From contig NZ_CP034783.1 in assembly GCF_006094435.1 (NCBI RefSeq), forward strand, positions 6,723,001 to 6,787,000: a stretch of 64,000 nucleotides of DNA. The letters run 5' to 3'. The notes under the pieces are model-generated. The model ran no database searches and was not told the DNA's origin. It saw only the letters and a list, made by a program, of their open reading frames with translations. The DNA is from Pseudomonas sp. MPC6 (GTDB lineage Bacteria > Pseudomonadota > Gammaproteobacteria > Pseudomonadales > Pseudomonadaceae). Numbering within the stretch: the first letter of the stretch is position 1; each line of letters opens with the position of its first letter. Position numbers and translations under genes: made by a program. This document shows positions 10,436 through 19,595 of this stretch, one piece after another.

Positions 10436-10537
10436 CTGTAGGAGCGAGCTTGCTCGCGATGGTCGTCAACGATATCGCGTGGTGCCTGACACCCCGCGGT
10501 GTTCCCGTTATTTTCGCGAGCAAGCTCGCTCCTACAA
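10436..10537. repeat. REP pair with the CCTGACACCCCGCGGTGTT spacer
   Basis: Arms GTAGGAGCGAGCTTGCTCGC and GCGAGCAAGCTCGCTCCTAC flank a spacer beginning GGTCGTCAACGATA and containing CCTGACACCCCGCGGTGTTC. The same spacer recurs at 37914-38018 and 47169-47286. It lies between spuD and spuE inside the operon, where it could stabilise or terminate the upstream part of the message. Confidence 0.93.
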
Positions 10538-10547
10538 AAGTTACGAC

Positions 10548-11660
10548 TTACTTACCGGATTTGATCTTGGTCCAGCTGCGAGTCAGGATCCGCTGGGTGG
10601 CGGCCGGCAAGTCGGCAATCGCGTACAGCTTGGCCAGCACGTCGGCCGGCGGGTAGATGCCCGGGTCGGCGGTGATGTCTTTATCGACCAATGGGGTGGC
10701 CGCCGCGTTACCGTTCGGGAAGCGCACCGCGTTGGTGATCTCAGCCATGATTTCCGGCTTCTGCAGGAAGGTCATGAACTTGTAGGCGCCTTCGACGTTT
10801 TCGGCATCTTTAGGGATGGCGACCATGTCGTAGAAACTGCCCGCACCTTCTTTCGGAATGTTGTAGCTGACCTTGACCTTGTCACCGGCTTCAGCCGCGC
10901 GGGTCTTGGCCTGGTAGATGTCACCCGAGTAACCGATGGCCACGCAGATGTTGCCGTTGGCCAGGTCGGAGATGTACTTGGACGAGTGGAAGTAGCCGAT
11001 CGAAGGGCGGACCTTCAGGAACAGCGCTTCGGCTTCAGCCAGTTGTTTTTTGTCCTGGCTGTCGGTTGGATAGCCCAGGTAGTGCAACGCCACCGGAATC
11101 ATCTCGGTTGGCGAGTCAAGGACACTGATACCGCACGACTTCAACTTCGCGGCGTTTTCAGGTTTGAAGATCAGGTCCCAGGAATTGGTGGGTGCATCGG
11201 CGCCCAGTGCAGCCTTGACCTTCTCGGCGTTGAAACCGATGCCGATCGAACCCCACATGTAAGGGAAGGCGTGTTCGTTGCCCGGGTCGCTCACCGAGAC
11301 TGCTTTAAGCAGGTCAGTGTTCAGGTTCTTCCAGTTGGGCAACTTGGACTTGTCCAGCTTCTGGTAAACGCCGGCCTTGATCTGCTTGGCCAGGAAGTTG
11401 TTCGACGGTACGACGATGTCGTAGCCGGACTTGCCTGCCAGCAACTTGGCTTCGAGGGTTTCGTTACTGTCGAATACGTCGTAGACCACCTTGATCCCCG
11501 ACTCGGCTTCGAACTTCTTGACGGTATCCGGTGCGATGTAATCGGACCAGTTGTATACGTGAAGAACCTTGTCATCCGCCTGAACTACGCCTGCCATCAC
11601 GCCCATCAGGGACATGGCGAGGAGGGTCTTGCCAGCGATCTTCATACCTAATGCCTTCAT
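10548..11660 (-). CDS. spuD: Periplasmic putrescine-binding protein SpuD
   Basis: A 370-residue binding protein of the PotF family. The signal peptide ends near GVVQADDK, followed by the ligand-site strand [16 protein letters not shown]. Conserved stretches [11 protein letters not shown] and [19 protein letters not shown] align with SpuE downstream. I take the ATG at 11660 because GGAG lies seven bases upstream; an ATG five codons later (11645) is also possible, and the longer frame to 11798 would place unrelated residues before the signal peptide. It delivers polyamine to the SpuFGH transporter. Confidence 0.93.
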   Translation of the reverse strand: MKALGMKIAGKTLLAMSLMGVMAGVVQADDKVLHVYNWSDYIAPDTVKKFEAESGIKVVYDVFDSNETLEAKLLAGKSGYDIVVPSNNFLAKQIKAGVYQKLDKSKLPNWKNLNTDLLKAVSVSDPGNEHAFPYMWGSIGIGFNAEKVKAALGADAPTNSWDLIFKPENAAKLKSCGISVLDSPTEMIPVALHYLGYPTDSQDKKQLAEAEALFLKVRPSIGYFHSSKYISDLANGNICVAIGYSGDIYQAKTRAAEAGDKVKVSYNIPKEGAGSFYDMVAIPKDAENVEGAYKFMTFLQKPEIMAEITNAVRFPNGNAAATPLVDKDITADPGIYPPADVLAKLYAIADLPAATQRILTRSWTKIKSGK

Positions 11661-11826
11661 GGGTAATGCTCCAATTTTTCTTTTTAGCCAACTGTCCGGC
11701 GGCCGTTCCCGTGCATCCGGACAAGCGGTAGTCTGGCAAGATCCAAGGCAGGCTTTCAAGGAAAGACCCATCCTTTGTTTGCACTGAGCGAAGTGCACAC
11801 GTCACACCCCGCCCAGAGCCTAGCAC

Positions 11827-13191
11827 TTAGCCCTGCAACGCACTCAAGGTCAGGTCCAGACACTTGCGTGCCTTTGTTATCAGCTCATCGATTTCAGCCG
11901 GTGTAATCACCAGGGGCGGAGCGATGATCATGGTGTCGCCGACGGCGCGCATGATCAGGCCGTTTTCGAAGCAGAACGTGCGGCAGATCATGCCAACGCC
12001 CTTGCCCTCGTAACGTTTGCGAGTGGCCTTGTCCTGAACCAGTTCGATGGCCCCCAACAGACCAACGCCGCGCACTTCACCCACCAGCGGGTGATCGTTC
12101 AGCTCCCGCAGACGCTTCTGCAAATAGGGTGCCGTTTCTGTACGAACGCGCTCGACAATTTTTTCTTCGCGCAGGATGCGGATATTTTCCAGGGCCACCG
12201 CAGCGGCCACCGGGTGCCCGGAATAGGTGAAGCCGTGGTTGAAATCGCCCCCTTCGTTGAGCACCGCCACCACTTCGTCACGCACGATCAGGCCACCCAT
12301 CGGGATGTAACCGGAGGTCAGGCCTTTGGCGATGGTCATCATGTCGGGCTTGAGGCCGTAGAAATCGGTACCGAACCACTCACCGGTGCGACCAAACCCG
12401 CAGATCACTTCGTCCGCCACGAACAGGATGTCGTACTTGGCGAGGATTGCCTTGATGCGCGGCCAGTAGGTGTCTGGCGGAATGATCACGCCGCCGGCAC
12501 CCTGGATAGGCTCGGCAATAAAGGCCCCGACGTTGTCGACGCCGACTTCCAGGATCTTCTCTTCCAGCTGATTGGCGGCCCAGGTACCGAACTCATCCGG
12601 CGTCATGTCGCCACCTTCACCAAACCAGTACGGCTGGGCGATATGGACGATGCCCGGGATCGGCAAATCGCCCTGTTCGTGCATGTACGTCATGCCACCC
12701 AGGCTCGCGCCGGCCACGGTCGAACCGTGATAGCCATTCTTGCGGCTGATGATGACCTTCTTCTTCGGTTGGCCCTTGATCGCCCAATAGTGCCGAACCA
12801 TACGCAACATGGTGTCGTTGCCTTCGGAACCGGAACCGGTGAAGAACACATGATTCATGCCTTCAGGCGCGATGTCGGCGATGGCCTTGGCCAGTTCCAG
12901 CACCGGCGGGTGAGCGGTCTGGAAGAACAGGTTGTAATAAGGCAGTTCGCGCATCTGTTTGCTGGCGGCATCGGCCAGTTCATCGCGACCGTAGCCGATC
13001 GCTACGCACCACAGGCCGGCCATGCCGTCGAGGATCTTGTTGCCTTCGCTGTCCCAGAGGTAAACACCCTTGGCGCTGGTGATGATCCGCGGGCCTTTCT
13101 CTTTCAGCTGCTTGAAATCGCTGAACGGGGCCAGGTGGTGATCGTTGCTCAGGGTTTGCCATTCACGGGTTTGCGGGTTGTTGCTGGTCAT
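11827..13191 (-). CDS. spuC: Polyamine:pyruvate aminotransferase SpuC
   Basis: A 454-residue class III PLP-dependent transaminase. It shows GSGSEGNDTMLRMVRHYW (cofactor phosphate region), IAEPIQGAGGVI, the cofactor-binding Asp260 in VADEVICGFGRTG, and the Schiff-base Lys289 in TIAKGLTSGYIPMGG. Putrescine and related amines are transaminated with pyruvate as acceptor, a route parallel to gamma-glutamylation. The start at 13191 is supported by AGGAG five to nine bases upstream; a longer frame to 13284 overlaps the end of spuB and has no such site. Cytoplasmic. Confidence 0.94.
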   Translation of the reverse strand: MTSNNPQTREWQTLSNDHHLAPFSDFKQLKEKGPRIITSAKGVYLWDSEGNKILDGMAGLWCVAIGYGRDELADAASKQMRELPYYNLFFQTAHPPVLELAKAIADIAPEGMNHVFFTGSGSEGNDTMLRMVRHYWAIKGQPKKKVIISRKNGYHGSTVAGASLGGMTYMHEQGDLPIPGIVHIAQPYWFGEGGDMTPDEFGTWAANQLEEKILEVGVDNVGAFIAEPIQGAGGVIIPPDTYWPRIKAILAKYDILFVADEVICGFGRTGEWFGTDFYGLKPDMMTIAKGLTSGYIPMGGLIVRDEVVAVLNEGGDFNHGFTYSGHPVAAAVALENIRILREEKIVERVRTETAPYLQKRLRELNDHPLVGEVRGVGLLGAIELVQDKATRKRYEGKGVGMICRTFCFENGLIMRAVGDTMIIAPPLVITPAEIDELITKARKCLDLTLSALQG

Positions 13192-13250
13192 GCGAACTCT
13201 CCTAAGATTTTCAGTGAAGGGCGCGGCAATTTCCCGCCGCGCCCGGCGCA

Positions 13251-14609
13251 TCAGACGGCAAAGAGCAGGAATTCCCGCTCCCACGAACTGATCACGCGCT
13301 TGAAGTTTTCATGCTCGGCCCGCTTGACCGCGACGTAGCCAGTGATGAATTTCTTGCCCAGGTATTTCTCGACGGTCGCGCTGTTTTCCATGCGCTCCAG
13401 CGCGTCCTCGATGGTCAGCGGCAGGCGCAGGTTGCGGCGTTCATAGCCGCGCCCCACGACCGGCGCACTTGGGTTCAGGCCTTCGACCATGCCGATGTAA
13501 CCGCACAGCAGGCTCGCGGCGATGGCCAGGTACGGGTTGGCATCGGCCCCCGGCAGGCGGTTTTCCACCCGACGGTTTTGCGGCCCCGCATCCGGAACCC
13601 GCAGGCCCACGGTGCGGTTCTCTTCGCCCCACTCCACGTTCACCGGCGCCGAGGTGTCCGGCAGGAAGCGGCGGAACGAGTTGACGTTCGGAGCGAACAG
13701 CGGCAACAGCTCGGGGATCAGTTTCTGCAAGCCACCGATGTGGTTCAGGAACAGCTGGCTCATGGTCCCGTCTTCATTGGAGAAGACGTTCTTGCCGGTC
13801 TCGATGTTGATGATGCTCTGGTGCAAATGCATCGCGCTGCCCGGCTCGCCGGTCATCGGCTTGGCCATGAAGGTGGCCGCCACGTCATGCTTGAGTGCGG
13901 CCTCGCGCATGGTGCGCTTGAACACCAGGATCTGGTCGGCCAGGGACAGGGCATCGCCGTGACGGAAGTTGATTTCCATCTGTGCGGTGCCGTCCTCGTG
14001 GATCAGCGTGTCGAGGTCCAGCTCCTGCAGCTCGCACCAGTCGTAGACGTCTTCGAACAGCGGATCGAACTCGTTCGCCGCCTCGATCGAGAACGACTGG
14101 CGACCGGTTTCCGGGCGGCCGGAGCGGCCAATCGGCGGTTGCAGCGGATAGTCCGGGTCCTCGCTGCGCTTGGTCAGGTAGAACTCCATTTCCGGCGCCA
14201 CGATCGGCTGCCAACCGTGGTCGGCATAGAGTTTCAGGACCTTCTTGAGCACGTTGCGCGGCGACAGCTCGATCGGGTTGCCTTGCTTGTCGTAGGTGTC
14301 GTGGATCACCTGGGCAGTCGGCTCGATGGCCCAGGGCACCAGGAACACCGCATTCGCGTCCGGCCGGCAGATCATGTCGATGTCGGCCGGGTCGAGCAGT
14401 TCGTAATAGATGTCGTCTTCGACATAGTCGCCGGTCACGGTCTGCAACAGAACGCTCTCGGGCAGGCGCATGCCTTTTTCGGCAATGAACTTGTTGGTCG
14501 GCGAAATCTTGCCCCGGGTGATCCCGGTCAAGTCGGCGATCATGCATTCGACTTCTGTGATCTTGTGGTCTTTCAACCAATCGGTGAGCTGGTCGAGGTT
14601 GTGACTCAT
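13251..14609 (-). CDS. spuB: Gamma-glutamylpolyamine synthetase SpuB (glutamine synthetase family)
   Basis: A 452-residue glutamine-synthetase-fold ligase that should couple glutamate to putrescine or another amine at the cost of ATP, the first step of the gamma-glutamylated polyamine route. Visible are the metal/glutamate motif VAPEMEFYL, the ATP-grasp-like segment MHLHQSII, NRTVGLRVP, and NRLPGADANPYLAIA. AAGAGG precedes the ATG. It is followed by spuC after 59 bases and preceded by the truncated spuA. A second paralogue, spuI, lies divergently at 15306. Confidence 0.93.
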   Translation of the reverse strand: MSHNLDQLTDWLKDHKITEVECMIADLTGITRGKISPTNKFIAEKGMRLPESVLLQTVTGDYVEDDIYYELLDPADIDMICRPDANAVFLVPWAIEPTAQVIHDTYDKQGNPIELSPRNVLKKVLKLYADHGWQPIVAPEMEFYLTKRSEDPDYPLQPPIGRSGRPETGRQSFSIEAANEFDPLFEDVYDWCELQELDLDTLIHEDGTAQMEINFRHGDALSLADQILVFKRTMREAALKHDVAATFMAKPMTGEPGSAMHLHQSIINIETGKNVFSNEDGTMSQLFLNHIGGLQKLIPELLPLFAPNVNSFRRFLPDTSAPVNVEWGEENRTVGLRVPDAGPQNRRVENRLPGADANPYLAIAASLLCGYIGMVEGLNPSAPVVGRGYERRNLRLPLTIEDALERMENSATVEKYLGKKFITGYVAVKRAEHENFKRVISSWEREFLLFAV

Positions 14610-14646
14610 AAATGCCTCTTAGGCTGAGTTTCCTGACTCTTATAAG

Positions 14647-15027
14647 TCAGGCGTTGTTTGACGCATCGGCGTCGCTTGGTACAGATTGCCACTGCAAGGG
14701 CCGCGCACAAAGGCCCACCTCGACAATGTCATGGGTCAACCAGCGTGTAGAGGGGCGTGCAGAATCATGAGCAGGTCTCGGCACATTGGCCGGGCCACTA
14801 GCGTAAAACGGTTCTATATTAGAAACAGAGCCGGTAAAGAGAATGGCATCCGGACCGTCCAGAATATCGGACAGGGACGGCACATCCGGCAGGGATGGAA
14901 CAATCAACGGCACGCCCTTGGCCGCGGAGGCTGCGGCGTGGACGTAAGTGTCGCCACTGATGTGATAAGCATGCAGACCGATCTGCCCGGGGCAGAGGGT
15001 GACGCCGATTAACGGCAGGCGAGACAT
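14647..15027 (-). pseudogene. spuA: spuA remnant: gamma-glutamyl-amine/GABA hydrolase lacking its catalytic half
   Basis: This 126-codon frame starts like a class I glutamine amidotransferase of the PuuD/SpuA family: MSRLPLIGVTLCPGQIGLHA, GDTYVHAAASAAKGVPLIVPSL, ILFTGSVSNIEPFYASGPA. It stops being family-like after about residue 95. The nucleophile elbow (normally around GICRGxQ) and the catalytic His/Glu are absent, and full-length members are about 250 residues. The ending SDADASNNA may be a retained native C-terminus joined by an internal deletion (inference). It keeps the operon position directly before spuB and divergent from spuI, so transcription of spuBCDEFGH is presumably preserved while this hydrolase is not. 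Confidence 0.85.
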
Positions 15028-15305
15028 GAAGCACCCCGGTATTATTGCTGTTATGGGTTTGAATCGAGCTTAGCCTTGTTCATTTTTTTACACAACACCC
15101 CCGTAAAAAATACAACACGGCCCGCTCAAGCCCGCGGCCGGCAAAGCGCTCAAAGGCATAAAAACGCGCCAAACTGCCGCAAAAAAGCCTTACGAGCGCT
15201 TTTTTAGGGCAAAAAAGGCCTTACTTGACTTCGGCATGCCGTTCGGGTTGACTGGAAACCGAAGAGATCAATGATTGATATTTTTAACAACAAAGGTGTT
15301 GCATC
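15028..15305. promoter_or_regulatory. Divergent promoter region between the spuA remnant and spuI
   Basis: A 278-base region separates the two divergent polyamine transcription units. It is richer in A/T tracts than its surroundings (CATTTTTTTACAC near 15080, GCGCTTTTTTAGGGC near 15195). The spuI ribosome-binding site AAAGGTG lies before the ATG at 15306. No clear sigma-54 -24/-12 pair was found. Polyamine-responsive control here is expected from the locus but no operator can be assigned with certainty. Confidence 0.55.
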
Positions 15306-16682
15306 ATGTCGGTACCCCCGCGTGCCGTTCAGCTTAACGAAGCGAACGCGTTCCTTAAGGAACATCCTGAGGTTCTGTACGTTGACCTTCTGATTGCGGA
15401 TATGAATGGTGTGGTGCGCGGCAAGCGCATTGAACGCACCAGTCTCCACAAGGTTTACGAGAAAGGCATCAACCTGCCGGCCTCTCTATTTGCTCTGGAT
15501 ATCAATGGCTCGACGGTGGAAAGCACCGGCCTGGGCCTGGACATCGGCGATGCTGACCGAATCTGCTATCCAATCCCTGACACCCTGTGCAACGAGCCCT
15601 GGCAGAAGCGCCCTACCGCGCAACTGTTAATGACCATGCACGAACTCGAAGGTGAACCTTTCTTCGCGGATCCCCGTGAAGTCCTGCGTCAAGTTGTTAC
15701 CAAGTTTGACGAGATGGGCCTGACCATCTGCGCCGCGTTCGAACTGGAGTTCTACCTGATCGACCAGGAAAACGTGAACGGCCGTCCACAGCCGCCACGC
15801 TCGCCAATCTCCGGCAAACGCCCGCATTCGACTCAGGTGTACCTGATCGACGACCTCGACGAATACGTCGACTGCCTCCAGGACATTCTGGAAGGTGCGA
15901 AGGAGCAAGGCATCCCGGCCGACGCCATCGTCAAGGAAAGTGCCCCGGCGCAGTTCGAAGTGAACCTGCACCACGTGGCCGACCCGATCAAGGCCTGCGA
16001 CTACGCGGTCCTGCTCAAGCGCCTGATCAAGAACATCGCCTACGACCATGAAATGGACACCACCTTCATGGCCAAGCCTTATCCGGGCCAGGCGGGCAAC
16101 GGTCTGCACGTCCACATCTCGATTCTCGACAGAGACGGCAAGAATATTTTTGCCAGCGAGGATCCCGAGCAGAACGCCGCACTGCGTCACGCGATCGGCG
16201 GTGTGCTCGAGACCCTACCGGCGCAGATGGCTTTCCTCTGCCCGAACGTCAACTCCTACCGTCGTTTCGGCGCACAGTTCTACGTGCCGAACTCGCCGTG
16301 CTGGGGCCTGGACAACCGTACCGTGGCGATCCGCGTCCCGACCGGTTCTTCCGATGCCGTGCGCATCGAACACCGTGTAGCCGGCGCCGATGCCAACCCG
16401 TATCTGTTGATGGCTTCGGTCCTGGCAGGCGTGCACCACGGCCTGACCAACAAGATCGAGCCGGGCGCACCCGTGGAAGGCAACTCCTACGAGCAGAACG
16501 AGCAGAGCCTGCCGAACAACCTGCGCGATGCACTGCGCGAGCTGGACGACAGCGAAGTCATGGCCAAGTACATCGATCCGAAATACATCGATATCTTTGT
16601 CGCTTGCAAGGAGAGTGAGCTGGAAGAGTTTGAACATTCCATCTCCGACCTTGAGTACAACTGGTACCTGCATACCGTTTAA
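15306..16682 (+). CDS. spuI: Gamma-glutamylpolyamine synthetase SpuI (glutamine synthetase family)
   Basis: A 458-residue glutamine-synthetase-family ligase. Motifs include CAAFELEFYLID, the active-site segment GLHVHISILD, LDNRTVAIRVPTGSSDAVR and HRVAGADANPYLLMA. It is paralogous to SpuB but clearly distinct in sequence, so the two probably differ in amine preference. It reads away from the spuA remnant and spuB-H. A strong hairpin terminator follows at 16701. The frame starts at an ATG with AAAGGTG eight bases upstream. Confidence 0.93.
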   Translation: MSVPPRAVQLNEANAFLKEHPEVLYVDLLIADMNGVVRGKRIERTSLHKVYEKGINLPASLFALDINGSTVESTGLGLDIGDADRICYPIPDTLCNEPWQKRPTAQLLMTMHELEGEPFFADPREVLRQVVTKFDEMGLTICAAFELEFYLIDQENVNGRPQPPRSPISGKRPHSTQVYLIDDLDEYVDCLQDILEGAKEQGIPADAIVKESAPAQFEVNLHHVADPIKACDYAVLLKRLIKNIAYDHEMDTTFMAKPYPGQAGNGLHVHISILDRDGKNIFASEDPEQNAALRHAIGGVLETLPAQMAFLCPNVNSYRRFGAQFYVPNSPCWGLDNRTVAIRVPTGSSDAVRIEHRVAGADANPYLLMASVLAGVHHGLTNKIEPGAPVEGNSYEQNEQSLPNNLRDALRELDDSEVMAKYIDPKYIDIFVACKESELEEFEHSISDLEYNWYLHTV

Positions 16683-16700
16683 GCGGTTGCAGTGAAAACA

Positions 16701-16735
16701 ACGCCGCCGGCCTCACAGCCAGCGGCGTTTTTTTA
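16701..16735 (+). terminator. Intrinsic terminator of spuI
   Basis: ACGCCGC and GCGGCGT form a GC-rich stem directly followed by a run of seven T. It lies 19 bases after the spuI stop codon. Confidence 0.9.
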
Positions 16736-16750
16736 TGGCCGCCTTCGGCG

Positions 16751-16847
16751 GTTCGCTGGCAAGCCAGCTCCTACAGGGGATCTTTAGCGAATACAGATCT
16801 TGTGCTCGACACACAACCTGTAGGCGCCGGCTTGCCGGCGAAGGCGT
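16751..16847. repeat. REP pair (TTGCCAGC / TTGCCGGC arms)
   Basis: TTCGCTGGCAAGCCAGCTCC at the left is opposed by GGCGCCGGCTTGCCGGCGAA at the right; the two arms belong to slightly different sequence types. It separates spuI from the TetR gene. Confidence 0.85.
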
Positions 16848-16907
16848 CCTGGAAGACAACACACAACCCTGCTCGTACAATGCCCGCTGCCCCCGCAGGA
16901 GACTTCA

Positions 16908-17546
16908 ATGACCCGACTCGCCACCCCACGCAAACCCCGCGCCCGCAGCCAGGCCCGGATCGATTCGATCCTCGATGCCGCCCGCACGCTGCTGGCTGCC
17001 GAAGGCGTGGCCAGTCTGTCGATCTACAGCGTCGCTGAACGCGCGCAGATCCCGCCCTCCTCCGTCTACCACTTCTTCGCCAGCGTCCCTGCCCTGCTCG
17101 AAGCCCTGACCGCCGACATCCACGCCGCCTTCCGCGCTTGCCTGCAAGCGCCCATCGACCACGGCGCCCTCAGCGGCTGGCGCGACCTGTCGCGGCTGGT
17201 GGAACAGCGCATGCTCGAGATCTACAGCGAAGACGCCGCAGCCCGGCAACTGATCCTCGCCCAGCACGGCCTGACCGAAGTCACCCAGGCCGACCGCCAG
17301 CATGACATCGAGCTCGGAGACCTGATGCACAAGCTGTTCGATCATCACTTCGAACTGCCAAGGCTGCCGAGTGAAGTCGATGTGTTTGCACTGGCCATGG
17401 AGTTGGGGGATCGGGTGTATGCGCGCTCGGTGCAGCAGCACGGGCAGATTACGCCGCGGATGGCGGAGGAAGGGATGCGGGTGTTTGATGCGTATCTGGG
17501 GCTGTATTTGCCGCCGTATTTGCCGAAGCGCGCTATATCGACCTGA
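16908..17546 (+). CDS. TetR-family transcriptional regulator (possibly AguR-like)
   Basis: A 212-residue TetR/AcrR regulator. The N-terminal helix-turn-helix is clear (about residues 17-62): RIDSILDAARTLLAAEGVAS, VAERAQIPPSSVYHFFASV. The C-terminal ligand domain is not diagnostic. AGGAGACTTCA precedes the ATG. In P. aeruginosa a TetR regulator of agmatine catabolism (AguR) lies near spuI, so this may be its counterpart, but no agmatine genes are adjacent here. Its next neighbour downstream is the convergent ssu operon. Confidence 0.8.
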   Translation: MTRLATPRKPRARSQARIDSILDAARTLLAAEGVASLSIYSVAERAQIPPSSVYHFFASVPALLEALTADIHAAFRACLQAPIDHGALSGWRDLSRLVEQRMLEIYSEDAAARQLILAQHGLTEVTQADRQHDIELGDLMHKLFDHHFELPRLPSEVDVFALAMELGDRVYARSVQQHGQITPRMAEEGMRVFDAYLGLYLPPYLPKRAIST

Positions 17547-17565
17547 TTTTTTTGTTGTCCGTGCG

Positions 17566-17671
17566 GGCCTCTTCGCGAGCAAGCCCGCTCCCACACTAGA
17601 CCGCTGCCATGCGCAAAATTTTTTGTACACCACAGATCAAATGTGGGAGCGGGCTTGCTCGCGAAGGCCGC
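17566..17671. repeat. REP pair (GAGCGGGCTTGCTCGC type)
   Basis: TTCGCGAGCAAGCCCGCTCC and its inverted copy GGAGCGGGCTTGCTCGCGAA are separated by about 45 bases. The pair lies between the convergent TetR gene and ssuF. Confidence 0.9.
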
Positions 17672-17697
17672 ACCACCGCACTCACTGATTCACACCC

Positions 17698-17726
17698 ACA
17701 AAAAACCCCAAAGGGCTCACGCCCTC
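17698..17726 (-). terminator. Intrinsic terminator of the ssu operon
   Basis: On the minus strand AGGGC and GCCCT form a short stem followed by TTTGGGGTTTTTTG. It lies about 25 bases beyond the ssuF stop codon. Confidence 0.7.
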
Positions 17727-17750
17727 CGGAGTCGGGTGCACCGCATGCGC

Positions 17751-17966
17751 TCACAACTTGGCGATCGACACCTCGGTGGATTTCACAAACGCGATCACTT
17801 CGCTGCCAACCACCAGCTCCAGCTCTTTTACCGAGCGCGTGGTGATCACCGACGTCACGATGCCGGAAGCGGTCTGCACGTCGATTTCCGAAAGGACATC
17901 ACCCAGGACGATTTCCTTGATCGAGCCCTTGAACTGGTTGCGAACGTTGATGGCTTTGATAGTCAT
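17751..17966 (-). CDS. ssuF: Small molybdopterin-binding (TOBE/Mop) protein SsuF
   Basis: A 71-residue single TOBE/Mop domain: IKAINVRNQFKGSIKEIVLG, VLSEIDVQTASGIVTSVIT, ELVVGSEVIAFVKSTEVSI. Such proteins bind molybdate or related oxyanions, and ssuF is the last gene of the Pseudomonas alkanesulfonate operon. I place the start at the ATG at 17966 (GGAATCAACATC before it), which gives exactly the domain; a longer frame to 18014 overlaps the region next to ssuB. It is 35 bases downstream of ssuB. Confidence 0.9.
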   Translation of the reverse strand: MTIKAINVRNQFKGSIKEIVLGDVLSEIDVQTASGIVTSVITTRSVKELELVVGSEVIAFVKSTEVSIAKL

Positions 17967-18001
17967 GATGTTGATTCCTGTCTTAGAGGTGAGGCTTTGA
18001 G

Positions 18002-18808
18002 TTATTGCGCCCAACGCAATTGCGTAGGCAACGGTGAAACAGGTTCCGGCTCCGGCGGCTGTCCGGGCAGCGCCAGGACGCGGTTGAGCACTTCGGTTTC
18101 CAGTGCCGCCAGCCGATGGGAGCCGCGCACCCGAGGGCGTGGCAGTTCCACGAGCAAATCGAGACCGACTTCACCGTCTTCGATCAGGATCACCCGATCG
18201 GCAATCGCCACCGCTTCACTGACGTCGTGGGTCACCAGCAACACGGTAAAGCCGTGCTTTTGCCAGAGGCGTTCGATCAGCTGCTGCATTTCAATGCGAG
18301 TCAAGGCATCCAGGGCGCCCAGGGGCTCGTCCAGCAACAGCAAGCGCGGTTGGTGGATCAGCGCGCGGGCCAGGGCCACACGTTGCTTCTGCCCACCGGA
18401 CAAGGCCGCCGGCCACTCGTTGGCGCGGTCCGCCAGGCCTACCGCTTCCAACGCTTCCAACGCTTGCGGCCGCCAATTGCCCTTGAGCCCGAGACCGACG
18501 TTGTCGATCACCTTCTTCCAGGGCAATAGACGCGCTTCCTGAAACATCAGCCGGGTGTCTTCCCGCGCCTCGCTCAGCGGCGCGGAGCCGGCCAGCAATT
18601 CACCGCCCGTGGGTTTGTCGAGCCCGGCAAGCAAGCGCAGCAAGGTACTTTTGCCACAGCCGCTGCGACCGACGACCGCGACGAATTGACCGGCTGGAAT
18701 ATGCAGGTCGATCTCGCGCAACACTTGCCGCGAACCAAAGGTTTTTTGCAGCTTGCGCACCGCCAGCGGAATACCGCGCAGCAGGCGTGGAGGTTGTTGA
18801 GCAGTCAT
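18002..18808 (-). CDS. ssuB: Alkanesulfonate ABC transporter ATP-binding protein SsuB
   Basis: A 268-residue ABC ATPase of the nitrate/sulfonate/taurine class. Walker A GRSGCGKS is at residues 47-54, the signature is [15 protein letters not shown], Walker B is [12 protein letters not shown], and the His switch is [11 protein letters not shown]. The start overlaps the end of ssuC by four bases. It powers uptake of aliphatic sulfonates as sulfur source. Confidence 0.95.
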   Translation of the reverse strand: MTAQQPPRLLRGIPLAVRKLQKTFGSRQVLREIDLHIPAGQFVAVVGRSGCGKSTLLRLLAGLDKPTGGELLAGSAPLSEAREDTRLMFQEARLLPWKKVIDNVGLGLKGNWRPQALEALEAVGLADRANEWPAALSGGQKQRVALARALIHQPRLLLLDEPLGALDALTRIEMQQLIERLWQKHGFTVLLVTHDVSEAVAIADRVILIEDGEVGLDLLVELPRPRVRGSHRLAALETEVLNRVLALPGQPPEPEPVSPLPTQLRWAQ

Positions 18809-19587
18809 GCGGCACCTCCTTTAACGACCTGGTAGGCCGGATGCCAGCGCAGCCACACACGTTCAAGCCCACGGGCCGCGAGGTCGGCGAGTTTGCCGAG
18901 CACCGCGTACAGCAGAATCGCCAGCACCACCACGTCGGTCTGCAGGAACTCCCGGGCATTCATCGCCAGGTAGCCTATGCCGGAGCTGGCGGAGATGGTT
19001 TCCGCGACGATCAGGGTCAGCCACATGAAGCCCAGGGCGAAGCGCACACCGACCAGAATCGAAGGCAGAGCACCGGGCAGGATCACCTGACGGAACAGGC
19101 TGAAACCGGACAAGCCATAACTGCGGGACATTTCCACCAGCGCCGGGTCGACGTTGCGGATGCCGTGATAGGTGTTGAGGTAGATCGGGAACAACGTGCC
19201 CAGGGCGACCAGGAAAATCTTCGCCGACTCGTCGATGCCGAACCACAGGATCACCAGCGGAATCAACGCCAGGTGCGGTACGTTGCGGATCATTTGCACC
19301 GAGCTGTCGAGCAGGCGTTCACCCCATTTCGACAGGCCGGTGATGAAACCCAGGGTCAGGCCGATGCCGCCGCCAATGGCGAAACCCAGCGCCGCACGCC
19401 AGCCGCTGATGGCCAGGTGAGTCCAGATTTCACCGCTGCGGACCAGGCTCACGCCGGATTCGATGACGGCAATGGGCGCGGGCAGGATTCGCGTCGACAA
19501 CCAGCCCGCCGACACCGACAGCTGCCATACCGCCAGCAGCAACACCGGCAACGCCCAGGGCGCGAGGCTATGAATAAGTTTCTTCAT
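18805..19587 (-). CDS. ssuC: Alkanesulfonate ABC transporter permease SsuC
   Basis: A 260-residue inner-membrane permease. Its first segment ([17 protein letters not shown]) follows a short cytoplasmic N-terminus, and the EAA-type loop reads [22 protein letters not shown]. The gene starts eight bases after the ssuD stop and overlaps ssuB by four bases. The channel partner of SsuB, fed by SsuA. Confidence 0.95.
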   Translation of the reverse strand: MKKLIHSLAPWALPVLLLAVWQLSVSAGWLSTRILPAPIAVIESGVSLVRSGEIWTHLAISGWRAALGFAIGGGIGLTLGFITGLSKWGERLLDSSVQMIRNVPHLALIPLVILWFGIDESAKIFLVALGTLFPIYLNTYHGIRNVDPALVEMSRSYGLSGFSLFRQVILPGALPSILVGVRFALGFMWLTLIVAETISASSGIGYLAMNAREFLQTDVVVLAILLYAVLGKLADLAARGLERVWLRWHPAYQVVKGGAA

Positions 19588-19595
19588 GGCCCGCC

